A program made the translations under genes and the position numbers. From Nitrososphaera sp. (GTDB taxonomy: Archaea > Thermoproteota > Nitrososphaeria > Nitrososphaerales > Nitrososphaeraceae), in NCBI GenBank assembly GCA_023252395.1, contig JAJPDY010000054.1, forward strand, positions 1-7,494: a DNA stretch of 7,494 bases, written 5' to 3'. Below the pieces are notes generated by a model that did no database searches, was not told the DNA's origin, and saw only the letters and a program-made list of their open reading frames with translations. Positions 1-5,416 of this stretch are shown piece by piece (positions within the stretch are counted from its first letter, which is position 1; every line of letters begins with the position of its first letter).

Positions 1-76
1 TGGTTCATATAAAAAATGATGGTTTCGCAAATTCCAATTACGCTGAAAATGGAACCGGAAGCCAGAATTGGCATCA

Positions 77-93
77 GATAAATAAAAAGAAAG
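77..93 (-). terminator. U-rich archaeal terminator after the glycosidase gene
   Basis: Read on the minus strand, a 17-nt tract TCTTTCTTTTTATTTAT starts 24 nt after the TAA stop. Archaeal RNA polymerase commonly terminates at such T-rich tracts without a stem-loop. Position and composition fit; there is no experimental support here. Confidence 0.45.
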
Positions 94-116
94 ACCGCTA
101 CCGGCGAGTAGCGAAG

Positions 117-2243
117 TTACTGCTTGTAGTAGGCAGTGACTACCATGTCGCTGCCGGGCGTGATTGTTCGAGACCTGCTCTTGCTCCCGTCTTCCCAGTG
201 GTCAAAAACATAGTTCTGGTAGTCAGACATTGTCACAGTGTACGAGCTGCCTGCAGTTGCGGTGTAGGACAGCGGCGTAAAGCCGGTCTTGGCACCAGAG
301 CCTCCGATCACTGTCCAGAGGCCGGTTATGGCAGAGCCGCCAAGGTTCACGGACTTGACAGTCAGGGTCACTTCCTTTGACCCTGTGCCATAGTATGCGG
401 TAACAGTCGTGTCGCCGTTTACTACTACCTGCCTTGTGCTACTCTTGCTTCCGCTCTCCCAGTGGTCAAATGTATATGTCTTGTAGTTTGCCACGGTGAC
501 TTCGTAGGTAGAGCCGGACTGCGCCGTGTACGTCAGTGGCGTAAAGCCGGTCTTGACAGTGACACCATCTTTTGTGATGACTGTCCACAGGCCGGTTATT
601 GACTTGCCGTCCAAGTCCACCGACTTGACTGCGAGCGATATTTCTTTTGGAGTGGCAGAGCCATAGTATGCAGTCACTGCCGATTGCCCAGCGGTGACAG
701 ACCTAGTCCTGCTCTTGCTCCCGTCTTCCCAGTGGTCAAAGACGTAGCTGCCATAGTCAGACACTGCAACCTGGTACGTCTGTCCGCTGTTCAGCGTGAA
801 CGAGGCAGGCGAGAAGGCCGTCTGGATCTGCACCCCGTTCTGAGACAGGACTGTGTAGTAGCCTGTTATTGGGCTGCCTGCAGAGTTGACGGTCTTTACC
901 GACAGCGTGTTTGTCTTTGAAGTTATGGTTATGACGACTGGAAGCGAGCTTGCGACCTTGCCTGCGGCGTCTTTTGCAGTAGCAACTGCGCTAAACGTCC
1001 CTGCAGTGTTGTACGTCTTTGATATCGTTGCTGTCGAGCTGTAAGGCGATGTCGTCCCGTCGCCGAACTGTACAGACCATGTGTACGGCGCGGTGCCTCC
1101 TTGGATGCTTGCGCTAAACGCGATGCTAGAGCCTGCCAGTGCAGACGTCTTGTCTGCCTGCATGGACACTGACAGCGGCGTTGTCGCCACCCCGTTGCCA
1201 TAGTGCGCGGTTAGCGAAGAGTCGGCTGACAGGTTCACCGATATGGTGCTTGACTTGCTGCCGTCAGACCAGTGATCAAATATGATCTGCTGGTAGTTTG
1301 ACGCAGACACGGTGTATGCAGTTGATTCGTCAAGCGACACTGTGAGTGGCGTAAATCCTGTCTTGACGGTGGCGCCGTTTTGCTTCACTTCCATCCACAT
1401 GCCGTTTATGGCGTTGCCGCTCTGGTCGACTGACTTGACTGACAGCGTGTGCTCTGTGTTTGAAGTAGAGCCGTCGTCAAGGAGGCCGGCCAGATCGTCA
1501 AAGTAGCTTGGAAGCGAGTCCCACGGGTTTGGCAGCGCGTCGTTTGTCACATAGATCCAGCCTATTGTCTCGGCTGCATTTTCCACCCAGTTGGTAGGAA
1601 GCGAGCTGACCGAGAAGGGGATCATTCCTAGCTTGTCGTTAGGATACGACGACCACGACTTGTAGTTGTCCAAATTCGGCAGGCCGGGGCTCTCGTACAC
1701 CAGTACAACGTCTACTGTATCGAGGTACGACGGAAGTGAGTTGGCTCCCGGGTTGCCCACCGTGAAGGTCAGCCCTTTCGAGTAGGCGTAGTCGCTTGCC
1801 TGCTTGTAGTAGGACTCTTTGCCGGCCCAGTTTGTCTGCTCGTCAAAGAATATACCGTCAAGGTCGGGGTACCAGCTGTGCCACCTGTCAATGTCGCCCT
1901 TGACTGAGTCAAGGCTTCTGCCAGTGTAAGCGGTTGATACGTACCCAAGCACGATGACTCCGGCCGATTTCAGGTCGGAAATTCCAGACGCATAGTTTGA
2001 GTCTTTGGAAGACCCAGGTCCGCTGGCGGGATTCACAATGGCCGCAATTGGCACATCAGGATGCGCGTTCTTTGTATCCGCCACCCTATCCCATGTGCCC
2101 CCCGGATATGTGTACAGGGGCACCATTATGCCAGCCGCCGCAGTGCTTTCTGCCGCTGCAAAGCCGCTTGTTGCTGCAAGCGGTACCAAAAGCAGCAGGG
2201 CAATAACTCCTGCGACGAATTGTATAGAACTTTTCTCTATCAT
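117..2243 (-). CDS. Secreted spherulin-4/GH135-like glycosidase with PKD domain and four beta repeats
   Basis: Probable exported polysaccharide hydrolase of 708 residues. Residues 1 to about 31 form a Sec-type signal peptide (Lys4, hydrophobic core 9-24, Ala-rich end). Residues ~38-253 resemble the spherulation-specific family 4 domain, a TIM-barrel fold whose characterised fungal member Sph3 (GH135) cleaves galactosaminogalactan. The motif DGIFFDEQTN places an adjacent Asp134-Glu135 pair, and Glu184 in VYESPG is a candidate third acidic residue, matching the D-E...E pattern of Sph3. Residues 265-349 are a beta repeat, ~356-442 a PKD domain (VQFGDGTT, YNTAGTF), then three more repeats to the C-terminus. 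The repeats probably bind glycan or space the enzyme from the cell. No C-terminal anchor is encoded before the TAA. The ATG is 28 nt downstream of a TATA box, so the mRNA is probably leaderless. Fold assignment is good; substrate is inference. Confidence 0.85.
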   Translation of the reverse strand: MIEKSSIQFVAGVIALLLLVPLAATSGFAAAESTAAAGIMVPLYTYPGGTWDRVADTKNAHPDVPIAAIVNPASGPGSSKDSNYASGISDLKSAGVIVLGYVSTAYTGRSLDSVKGDIDRWHSWYPDLDGIFFDEQTNWAGKESYYKQASDYAYSKGLTFTVGNPGANSLPSYLDTVDVVLVYESPGLPNLDNYKSWSSYPNDKLGMIPFSVSSLPTNWVENAAETIGWIYVTNDALPNPWDSLPSYFDDLAGLLDDGSTSNTEHTLSVKSVDQSGNAINGMWMEVKQNGATVKTGFTPLTVSLDESTAYTVSASNYQQIIFDHWSDGSKSSTISVNLSADSSLTAHYGNGVATTPLSVSMQADKTSALAGSSIAFSASIQGGTAPYTWSVQFGDGTTSPYSSTATISKTYNTAGTFSAVATAKDAAGKVASSLPVVITITSKTNTLSVKTVNSAGSPITGYYTVLSQNGVQIQTAFSPASFTLNSGQTYQVAVSDYGSYVFDHWEDGSKSRTRSVTAGQSAVTAYYGSATPKEISLAVKSVDLDGKSITGLWTVITKDGVTVKTGFTPLTYTAQSGSTYEVTVANYKTYTFDHWESGSKSSTRQVVVNGDTTVTAYYGTGSKEVTLTVKSVNLGGSAITGLWTVIGGSGAKTGFTPLSYTATAGSSYTVTMSDYQNYVFDHWEDGSKSRSRTITPGSDMVVTAYYKQ
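120..371 (-). repeat. Beta repeat D, residues 625-708, C-terminal
   Basis: Fourth copy, ending the protein two residues after TAYY (TAYYKQ). It is slightly shorter after ITGLWTVI (GGSGAKTGFTPL). The protein stops exactly at the repeat boundary, with no anchor, dockerin or sorting signal. Confidence 0.85.
387..641 (-). repeat. Beta repeat C, residues 535-619
   Basis: Third copy, offset from B and from D by 90 residues each. It begins SLAVKSVD, continues ITGLWTVITKDG and TGFTPLTYTA, and ends TFDHWESGSKSSTR and TAYYG. It is closest to repeat D over the ITGLWTVI and GFTPL segments, suggesting a recent tandem duplication. Confidence 0.85.
660..911 (-). repeat. Beta repeat B, residues 445-528
   Basis: Second copy, directly after the PKD domain. 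Same architecture: TLSVKTVN start, ITGYYTVLSQNG, a variant AFSPASF where the others have GFTPL, then VFDHWEDGSKSRTRSV and TAYYG. The DNA encoding DHWEDGSKS is nearly identical to that in repeat D. Confidence 0.85.
1197..1451 (-). repeat. Beta repeat A, residues 265-349
   Basis: First of four protein repeats. It opens with TLSVKSVD, has GFTPLTV in the middle, and closes with FDHWSDGSKSS and AHYG. It is the most divergent copy (MWMEVKQNG, SDGSKSSTIS) and is separated from the others by the PKD domain. The FDHWxDGS...AYYG core resembles Flg_new_2/InlB-B-like divergent repeats common on cell-surface proteins. Confidence 0.85.
2151..2243 (-). other. Signal peptide region of the secreted glycosidase
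   Basis: Codons 1-31. A short N-terminus with Glu3 and Lys4 is followed by a hydrophobic core (VAGVIALLLLVPLA) and a small-residue stretch ending near AAAEST, a plausible signal peptidase I site around residues 30-33. No lipobox cysteine and no twin arginine are present, so Sec export without lipidation is expected. Confidence 0.75.
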
Positions 2244-2263
2244 TTCTCTGCGTGATGGAATGG

Positions 2264-2275
2264 AAAAATATTAAA
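2264..2275 (-). promoter_or_regulatory. TATA box of the secreted glycosidase gene
   Basis: On the minus strand the element reads TTTAATATTTTT. The centre of TTTAATAT is about 28 nt upstream of the A of the ATG, placing transcription start at or next to the start codon and implying a leaderless mRNA. No Shine-Dalgarno motif is present in the 20 nt before the ATG. Confidence 0.6.
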
Positions 2276-2291
2276 CAATAGCGCAAGTCAG

Positions 2292-2322
2292 AAATGTAGG
2301 CAGCCTCTACATTTTTGAGGCT
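2292..2322. repeat. Overlapping, mutually exclusive inverted repeats between two minus-strand genes
   Basis: AAATGTAG (2292-2299) is perfectly complementary to CTACATTT (2307-2314) with a 7-nt loop. AGCCTC (2302-2307) is perfectly complementary to GAGGCT (2317-2322) and to a second GAGGCT at 2339-2344. The first two stems share base 2307 and interlock, so they cannot form together in an ordinary fold. They lie in the 3' flank of the lysine-rich gene and just upstream of the next gene's TATA box. They could serve as terminator, mRNA-stabilising end or operator. Confidence 0.5.
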
Positions 2323-2346
2323 TTGGCACAGCTCTACAGAGGCTTG

Positions 2347-2685
2347 TTACATTGTTGACGACATGTTGTTGCTATCGTCGGCTGAAGTGAATTCGCCTTC
2401 GCTGGTTATGGTAGGCTCTGCAAATCCTGTCGTCGGCTCCTGCGAGACCTCCGGGGCAGATGGCGTCATTTCTGGCATGGCTTCAGTTGTGCTCATTGCC
2501 GGAGCTTCCATCCGCGAAACCCTGACCCGTGGCGTTGCCTTCCTGGCCGCTGCCTTCTTTTTCGGAGCGCTCTTTTTGCGCGCCTTGGCCGCGACTTTCT
2601 TCTTCAGCGCCTTCTTTTTCTTTCCCTTTGAGAGCTTGGCTTGCTTTCCCTTCTTGCCCTTGCTTTTGGCTTTGGCTTTTGCCAT
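2347..2685 (-). CDS. Small lysine-rich, histone H1-like basic protein with acidic tail
   Basis: A 112-residue protein with two unlike halves. Residues 1-50 contain 23 lysines, two arginines and much alanine, with no acidic residue before Glu60 (examples: AKAKAKSKGKKGK, KKKKALKKK, APKKKAAARKA). Residues ~60-112 are rich in Ser, Thr, Met and Pro, with ten acidic residues and no Lys or Arg after Arg58. The head resembles the disordered basic regions of histone H1, bacterial Hc1/AlgP-like proteins and other nucleic-acid binders, so DNA or RNA binding is the natural inference. No folded domain is seen. It is a single gene with its own promoter, divergent from the gene at 2961. Low-complexity composition makes homology unreliable, but ATG, TAA and strongly biased coding composition support a real gene. 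Confidence 0.75.
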   Translation of the reverse strand: MAKAKAKSKGKKGKQAKLSKGKKKKALKKKVAAKARKKSAPKKKAAARKATPRVRVSRMEAPAMSTTEAMPEMTPSAPEVSQEPTTGFAEPTITSEGEFTSADDSNNMSSTM

Positions 2686-2712
2686 ACAGGATAGGATTAG
2701 TTAGGCACTTGT

Positions 2713-2720
2713 TCTTAAGC
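2713..2720 (-). promoter_or_regulatory. Candidate TATA box of the lysine-rich protein gene
   Basis: The minus strand reads GCTTAAGA here, centred about 31 nt before the ATG, which would give a leader of roughly 5 nt. A nonamer AAGAACAAG (minus) is directly repeated on both sides (2708-2716 and 2720-2728), bracketing the element. Weaker than the other TATA boxes in the window. Confidence 0.35.
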
Positions 2721-2790
2721 TTGTTCTTTTTGAGGTGATAAAAGCTGAATTTACTGGCAAATTCACAAAGCAATCAAGTACATTCTATTG

Positions 2791-2806
2791 ATATCACTAG
2801 TGATAT
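2791..2806. promoter_or_regulatory. 16-bp perfect palindrome, candidate operator
   Basis: ATATCACTAGTGATAT is a perfect dyad with no spacer. After one mismatch on each side, two more base pairs match (2788-2789 with 2808-2809). It lies 106 bp upstream of the minus-strand ATG and about 155 bp upstream of the plus-strand GTG. Symmetry and length fit a homodimeric winged-helix or HTH regulator site. The regulator is unknown. Confidence 0.45.
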
Positions 2807-2931
2807 TAACTCGATGATCTGCCCAAAACGATGAGACGCATTTGCAGTTCAGATGCCCATACTGGGAGAGTATGTAGGAGTTCCTTCGTACAATGATATT
2901 TCACCTTATCATGAAACTGCAGATACATCAT

Positions 2932-2941
2932 AGTTAAAATG
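2932..2941 (+). promoter_or_regulatory. TATA box of the small helical protein gene
   Basis: AGTTAAAATG, with TTAAAA centred about 25 nt upstream of the GTG at 2961. This spacing predicts transcription starting at the GTG and is the main reason for preferring that start over the in-frame ATG at 2976, which also lacks a Shine-Dalgarno motif. Confidence 0.5.
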
Positions 2942-2960
2942 AAAAAGAAGTGGGATTGTC

Positions 2961-3230
2961 GTGGTTGCCGTGTCCATGAAGTCGTACGACAGTGACAGGA
3001 TTGTCTCAAGCAAAGAGCTCTCAAAATGCTTTGACGATCTTAAAGAGTCGCTTGGCAGGGCAATGATTGAAACCATCGTCGAAGAGATAGAGATCATGTA
3101 CGGCATAATCCTTGTTGGAAGGTTGTCCTACAAGCTGTCAGATGTAGAAGATGCGCTGAGAAAACTCCTTGGAGACTCGGCTTGCGAAATGATGATGGAA
3201 TCGCTTGTTGAAACGCTTGAGAAAAAATAG
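2961..3230 (+). CDS. Small helical protein, NitrOD5-like (tentative)
   Basis: An 89-residue (or 84, from ATG 2976) soluble, mainly alpha-helical protein. From about residue 24 (CFDDLKESLGRAMIETIVEE) to the end (LLGDSACEMMMESLVETLEKK) it resembles the NitrOD5/DUF3227 family, small archaeal domains found alone or as presumed output modules in thaumarchaeal regulators. The pattern seen is helix, a YGI turn, a short S-DVEDAL helix, LGDSA, then a final amphipathic helix ending in Lys. Function in the family is unknown; a role in signalling or protein interaction is inference. It is preceded by its own TATA box and followed by a 60-nt gap and DnaJ-Fer in the same direction, with no strong terminator in between. 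The start is uncertain among GTG 2961, GTG 2970 and ATG 2976. Family assignment is from memory of the pattern. Confidence 0.7.
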   Translation: MVAVSMKSYDSDRIVSSKELSKCFDDLKESLGRAMIETIVEEIEIMYGIILVGRLSYKLSDVEDALRKLLGDSACEMMMESLVETLEKK

Positions 3231-3252
3231 CATAACCACTTTCAGAACAAGA

Positions 3253-3260
3253 CATAATAG
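3253..3260 (+). promoter_or_regulatory. Candidate TATA box of the DnaJ-Fer gene
   Basis: CATAATAG, centred about 34 nt upstream of the TTG start, giving a predicted leader of about 8 nt. Its last three bases are also the in-frame TAG that limits upstream extension of the gene. Moderate match only; read-through from the upstream gene is an alternative. Confidence 0.3.
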
Positions 3261-3290
3261 TTCATTCAGCTCACAATTGCTAGGTTCTCA

Positions 3291-3872
3291 TTGACTGACA
3301 GCAGGGGCTACTATGCAATTCTTGGCGTTCCGGAAAGGGCCAGCTACAGGGAGATAAAGGCTGCCTACAGGAAGCTTGCTAGAAAGTACCACCCTGACAG
3401 GAACAACTCGGCCTTTGCTGAAGACATGATCAAAAAGATAAACGCCGCGTTTGAAGTGCTGTCTGACGAAGCAAAGCGCGGGCATTATGACAAGATGGGA
3501 TATGACGACATGCTGCCGGCAGAGCCCGTGCCAGAGCCAGAGCAATATGCAAGTGATCCGCAGGATCATTCGTGGAAGACAATAGATGAAAGCGCGGTCG
3601 CAGATTTTTTCAACGGGCCATATTTTCTTGATACCCCAAAGGGCAGGTTCCATGTCATTGTCGAGCCATCGCTTTGCATGGCGTTTGGCAGCTGCGAAAC
3701 CCTTGCGCCAAAAGTCTTTGTGGTTGAAAAGAACAAGAGGGTGAACCCAAAGGCAAGAGTAGAGTGCGAGACTTGCGCAGATTATGAAAAGATACACGCC
3801 GCGGCTGCAACTTGCCCGACCAAGGCGATCAAGATAGTTGACCGCTACACTGGCGAGCAGCTCTACCCGTAG
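3291..3872 (+). CDS. J-domain/ferredoxin fusion protein (DnaJ-Fer)
   Basis: A 193-residue cytoplasmic fusion. Residues 6-69 are a J-domain (YYAILGVPERASYREIK start, HPD at 34-36, final DKMGYDD), able to stimulate DnaK ATPase. A linker rich in Pro and Glu (76-95) leads to a ferredoxin domain (~118-185). Cys129-x5-Cys135 followed by ETLAPKVF, and Cys175-Pro176, match the [3Fe-4S] pattern; the usual middle ligand position is Phe132. Cys159 and Cys162 (ECETC) are extra and could complete a cluster or form a redox switch. The canonical DnaJ zinc finger and C-terminal substrate domains are absent. This architecture is established for Thaumarchaeota and plastid proteins of green plants. The start must be TTG 3291: an in-frame TAG lies at 3258 and no ATG or GTG intervenes. 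A redox-sensing or Fe-S-linked co-chaperone role is inference. Confidence 0.93.
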   Translation: MTDSRGYYAILGVPERASYREIKAAYRKLARKYHPDRNNSAFAEDMIKKINAAFEVLSDEAKRGHYDKMGYDDMLPAEPVPEPEQYASDPQDHSWKTIDESAVADFFNGPYFLDTPKGRFHVIVEPSLCMAFGSCETLAPKVFVVEKNKRVNPKARVECETCADYEKIHAAAATCPTKAIKIVDRYTGEQLYP

Positions 3873-3876
3873 TAGA

Positions 3877-3884
3877 CTTAAATT
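3877..3884 (+). promoter_or_regulatory. TATA box of the cbiL-cbiF operon
   Basis: CTTAAATT starts 4 nt after the stop of the DnaJ-Fer gene and is centred 26-27 nt upstream of the cbiL ATG. That is the spacing expected for a leaderless transcript, so the cobalamin genes probably have their own promoter despite the 34-nt gap. Confidence 0.55.
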
Positions 3885-3906
3885 GCTGTGAGATTGTGCT
3901 TCACCC

Positions 3907-4635
3907 ATGAAACTTTTCTGCGTTGGGTGCGGCCCCGGCGACCCGGAGTTACTCACGGTGCGGGCCGTGAACCTGATAAAAAGCGCAGAGGTGATATTTG
4001 CGCCAACTGCAAGGGAGGGCAAGCCCAGCATCGCGCTTTCTGTTGTTGAAAAATATATCGACAGGTCGACCAAGACTGTCAGCCTGGTTTTCCCGATGGT
4101 CAAGGACAGGGAGTCGCTCAAGGACTACTGGAAGAGAAACGCCGAAGAAATCGCCGGCACAGTCAGGTCCGGCAAGAATGTCGTCTACTTGACAGTAGGC
4201 GACCCTGCGCTGTACAGCACATGGATCTATATCCACCGCGAGCTGAAAAGGAACCATAAAGACATTGAAGTTGAAATCGTGCCGGGCATCGCGTCCATGT
4301 TTGCAATCGCCGCAAAAGCAGGAATAAGCCTGGCAGAAGGCGAAGAGACTGTAGCGATCGTGCCGGCATGCTACGACATGGAGCGTGTCAGGCGCACCGC
4401 CACCGCGTGTGATACGGTAATCTTCCTAAAGGACGGCCGGTACTTTGACAGCGTGATTGAAATGCTGGGCGAATCTGGCTTTCCGGATGGTGCAGACATT
4501 GCAATAGCTCAGGATATATCGGCAGAAAAGGGCGAAATACTTGAAATCAAGAAGTTATCAGACCTCCTCGGCAAAAAGGGACCTACTGAAAAGTACTTTT
4601 CAATAATGGTGGCAAAGAAAAATGCCAGAGATTAA
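3907..4635 (+). CDS. cbiL: Cobalt-factor II / precorrin-2 C20-methyltransferase
   Basis: S-adenosylmethionine-dependent methyltransferase that adds the C20 methyl group to the (cobalt-)precorrin-2/factor II ring in cobalamin synthesis, in the cytoplasm. The 242 residues fit the CbiL/CobI length. Tetrapyrrole methylase motifs are in order: VGCGPGDPELLT (6-17), the IFAPTAREGKPS segment typical of CbiL (30-41), VGDPALYST (97-105, SAM and ring pocket) and IVPGIASM (124-131). The C-terminus ends FSIMVAKKNARD. The last 14 nt overlap the start of cbiF in another frame, indicating an operon with translational coupling. A TATA box 26-27 nt before the ATG predicts a leaderless message. Thaumarchaeota synthesise cobalamin by the early-cobalt-type route, so the cobalt-containing substrate is more likely; this is inferred from lineage. 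Confidence 0.92.
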   Translation: MKLFCVGCGPGDPELLTVRAVNLIKSAEVIFAPTAREGKPSIALSVVEKYIDRSTKTVSLVFPMVKDRESLKDYWKRNAEEIAGTVRSGKNVVYLTVGDPALYSTWIYIHRELKRNHKDIEVEIVPGIASMFAIAAKAGISLAEGEETVAIVPACYDMERVRRTATACDTVIFLKDGRYFDSVIEMLGESGFPDGADIAIAQDISAEKGEILEIKKLSDLLGKKGPTEKYFSIMVAKKNARD

Positions 4636-5413
4636 GACGGTTTATTTTGTTGGCTCCGGGCCGGGCGACCCCGAGCTTATCACGCTAAAAGCGAAAAAGC
4701 TGGTGGAAGAAGCGGATGTCATCATTTACTCTGGCTCACTCTTTAACCCAAAAAATCTGGAATACGCAAAAAAAAGCGCAGAGCTGTACGACGCGGCAGT
4801 AATTGACAGGGAAAAGATCTATCAGGTGCTCCGGGATTCTGCAAAGGAAGGCAAGCTTGCAGTAAGGTTCCATGACGGCGACCCGGCGCTCTTTAGCACA
4901 ATCCGGGAGCAGATAGACAAGCTTGAAGCTGACGGAATAAAGTGCAAGGTGGTGCCCGGAGTCACTGCGATACTAGGAGCTGCGGCAGACCTGAATCTGG
5001 AGCTGACGCTGCCCGGCATAACGCAGACTCTGATAGTGACAAGGGCTGAGCTTCGAACGCCGGTGCCCGAGCGCGAGTCGATAGCCGAGCTGGCAAAGCA
5101 TGGCGCCACAATGGCGTTCTACCTGAGCGTGCACCTGATAGGCGACGTGGTAAAGGAGCTTCTAAAGGGAGGAGTCTACACTGAAAAGACGCCGGCCGCC
5201 GTAGTCTACAGAGCGACATGGGAAGACGAGAAGATAATCAAGGGGACCCTTGGCGACATTGCAAAAAAGACAAGGGAAGCCAAGATAATCAAGACAGCTT
5301 TGATAATTGTCGGCGAAGTCATTGCACCTGCAAAATACGAATATTCCAAGGTATACGATTCAGGGTTTACGCACGGATACAGAAAAGCTGTAAAAGAAAA
5401 GAAGGAAGGGTAG
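4622..5413 (+). CDS. cbiF: Cobalt-precorrin-4 C11-methyltransferase
   Basis: SAM-dependent methyltransferase that methylates C11 of (cobalt-)precorrin-4, a later step of the same pathway as cbiL. The 263 residues match the usual CbiF/CobM length. Diagnostic motifs: VGSGPGDPELIT (10-21), IIYSGSL (35-41), the HDGDPALFST loop (84-93), VVPGVTA (110-116), LTLPGITQTLIVTR (128-141) and VVYRATWEDE (194-203). YSGSL and LPGITQT separate CbiF from its CbiL, CbiH and CobA relatives. The ATG lies within the end of cbiL, 14 nt overlap, with a weak GGTGG upstream. A lysine-rich tail (AVKEKKEG) ends 3 nt from the convergent membrane gene. The enzymes for intervening steps (CbiG, CbiH and others) are not in this window. 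Confidence 0.94.
   Translation: MPEIKTVYFVGSGPGDPELITLKAKKLVEEADVIIYSGSLFNPKNLEYAKKSAELYDAAVIDREKIYQVLRDSAKEGKLAVRFHDGDPALFSTIREQIDKLEADGIKCKVVPGVTAILGAAADLNLELTLPGITQTLIVTRAELRTPVPERESIAELAKHGATMAFYLSVHLIGDVVKELLKGGVYTEKTPAAVVYRATWEDEKIIKGTLGDIAKKTREAKIIKTALIIVGEVIAPAKYEYSKVYDSGFTHGYRKAVKEKKEG
5391..5409 (-). terminator. Pyrimidine/U-rich tract after the membrane hairpin gene
   Basis: On the minus strand CCTTCCTTCTTTTCTTTTA begins 8 nt past the TAA of the 71-residue gene. It could terminate the minus-strand transcript. The same DNA encodes the lysine-rich tail of cbiF, so the composition may simply reflect coding; confidence is low. Confidence 0.3.
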
Positions 5414-5416
5414 GGT

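Larger units (their letters stand above)
2686..2960. other. Divergent intergenic region, 275 nt, with palindromes and promoters
   Basis: This A/T-rich spacer separates the lysine-rich gene (minus) from the small helical protein gene (plus). It holds a candidate promoter at each end, the 16-bp palindrome at 2791-2806, and a 6-bp stem CATACT/AGTATG with a 5-nt loop (2858-2874). I see no convincing open frame, tRNA or C/D-box RNA in it. Confidence 0.6.

Noticed and set aside
117..119. Programmed stop-codon read-through of TAA into the hydrophobic frame
   Set aside because: No context signal for read-through is visible and a U-rich terminator lies within 24 nt; kept only as a low-interest possibility in the findings.
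3..380. Plus-strand frame open from the left edge through 380
   Set aside because: Hydrophilic low-complexity peptide that runs antisense into repeat D; the T-rich terminator on the other strand explains its Lys-rich part better.
198..920. Plus-strand open frames over the repeat region of the secreted protein
   Set aside because: They are codon-aligned antisense of the beta repeats and recur because the repeats recur; no ribosome site or family resemblance.
2315..2704. Plus-strand open frame of 129 codons rich in Phe and Ala
   Set aside because: The Phe runs are the complement of Lys codons of the minus-strand lysine-rich gene; that gene has a better start, promoter and charge layout.
2812..2935. 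Possible C/D-box guide RNA in the divergent intergenic region
   Set aside because: Isolated box-like sequences occur (for example CGATGAG, and CTGA on the minus strand) but not in the order and spacing C, D', C', D.
3288..4121. Long minus-strand open frame (277 codons) across the DnaJ-Fer and cbiL genes
   Set aside because: It is antisense to two well-recognised genes, spans the gap between them, and its peptide shows no domain; it arises from codon bias on the opposite strand.
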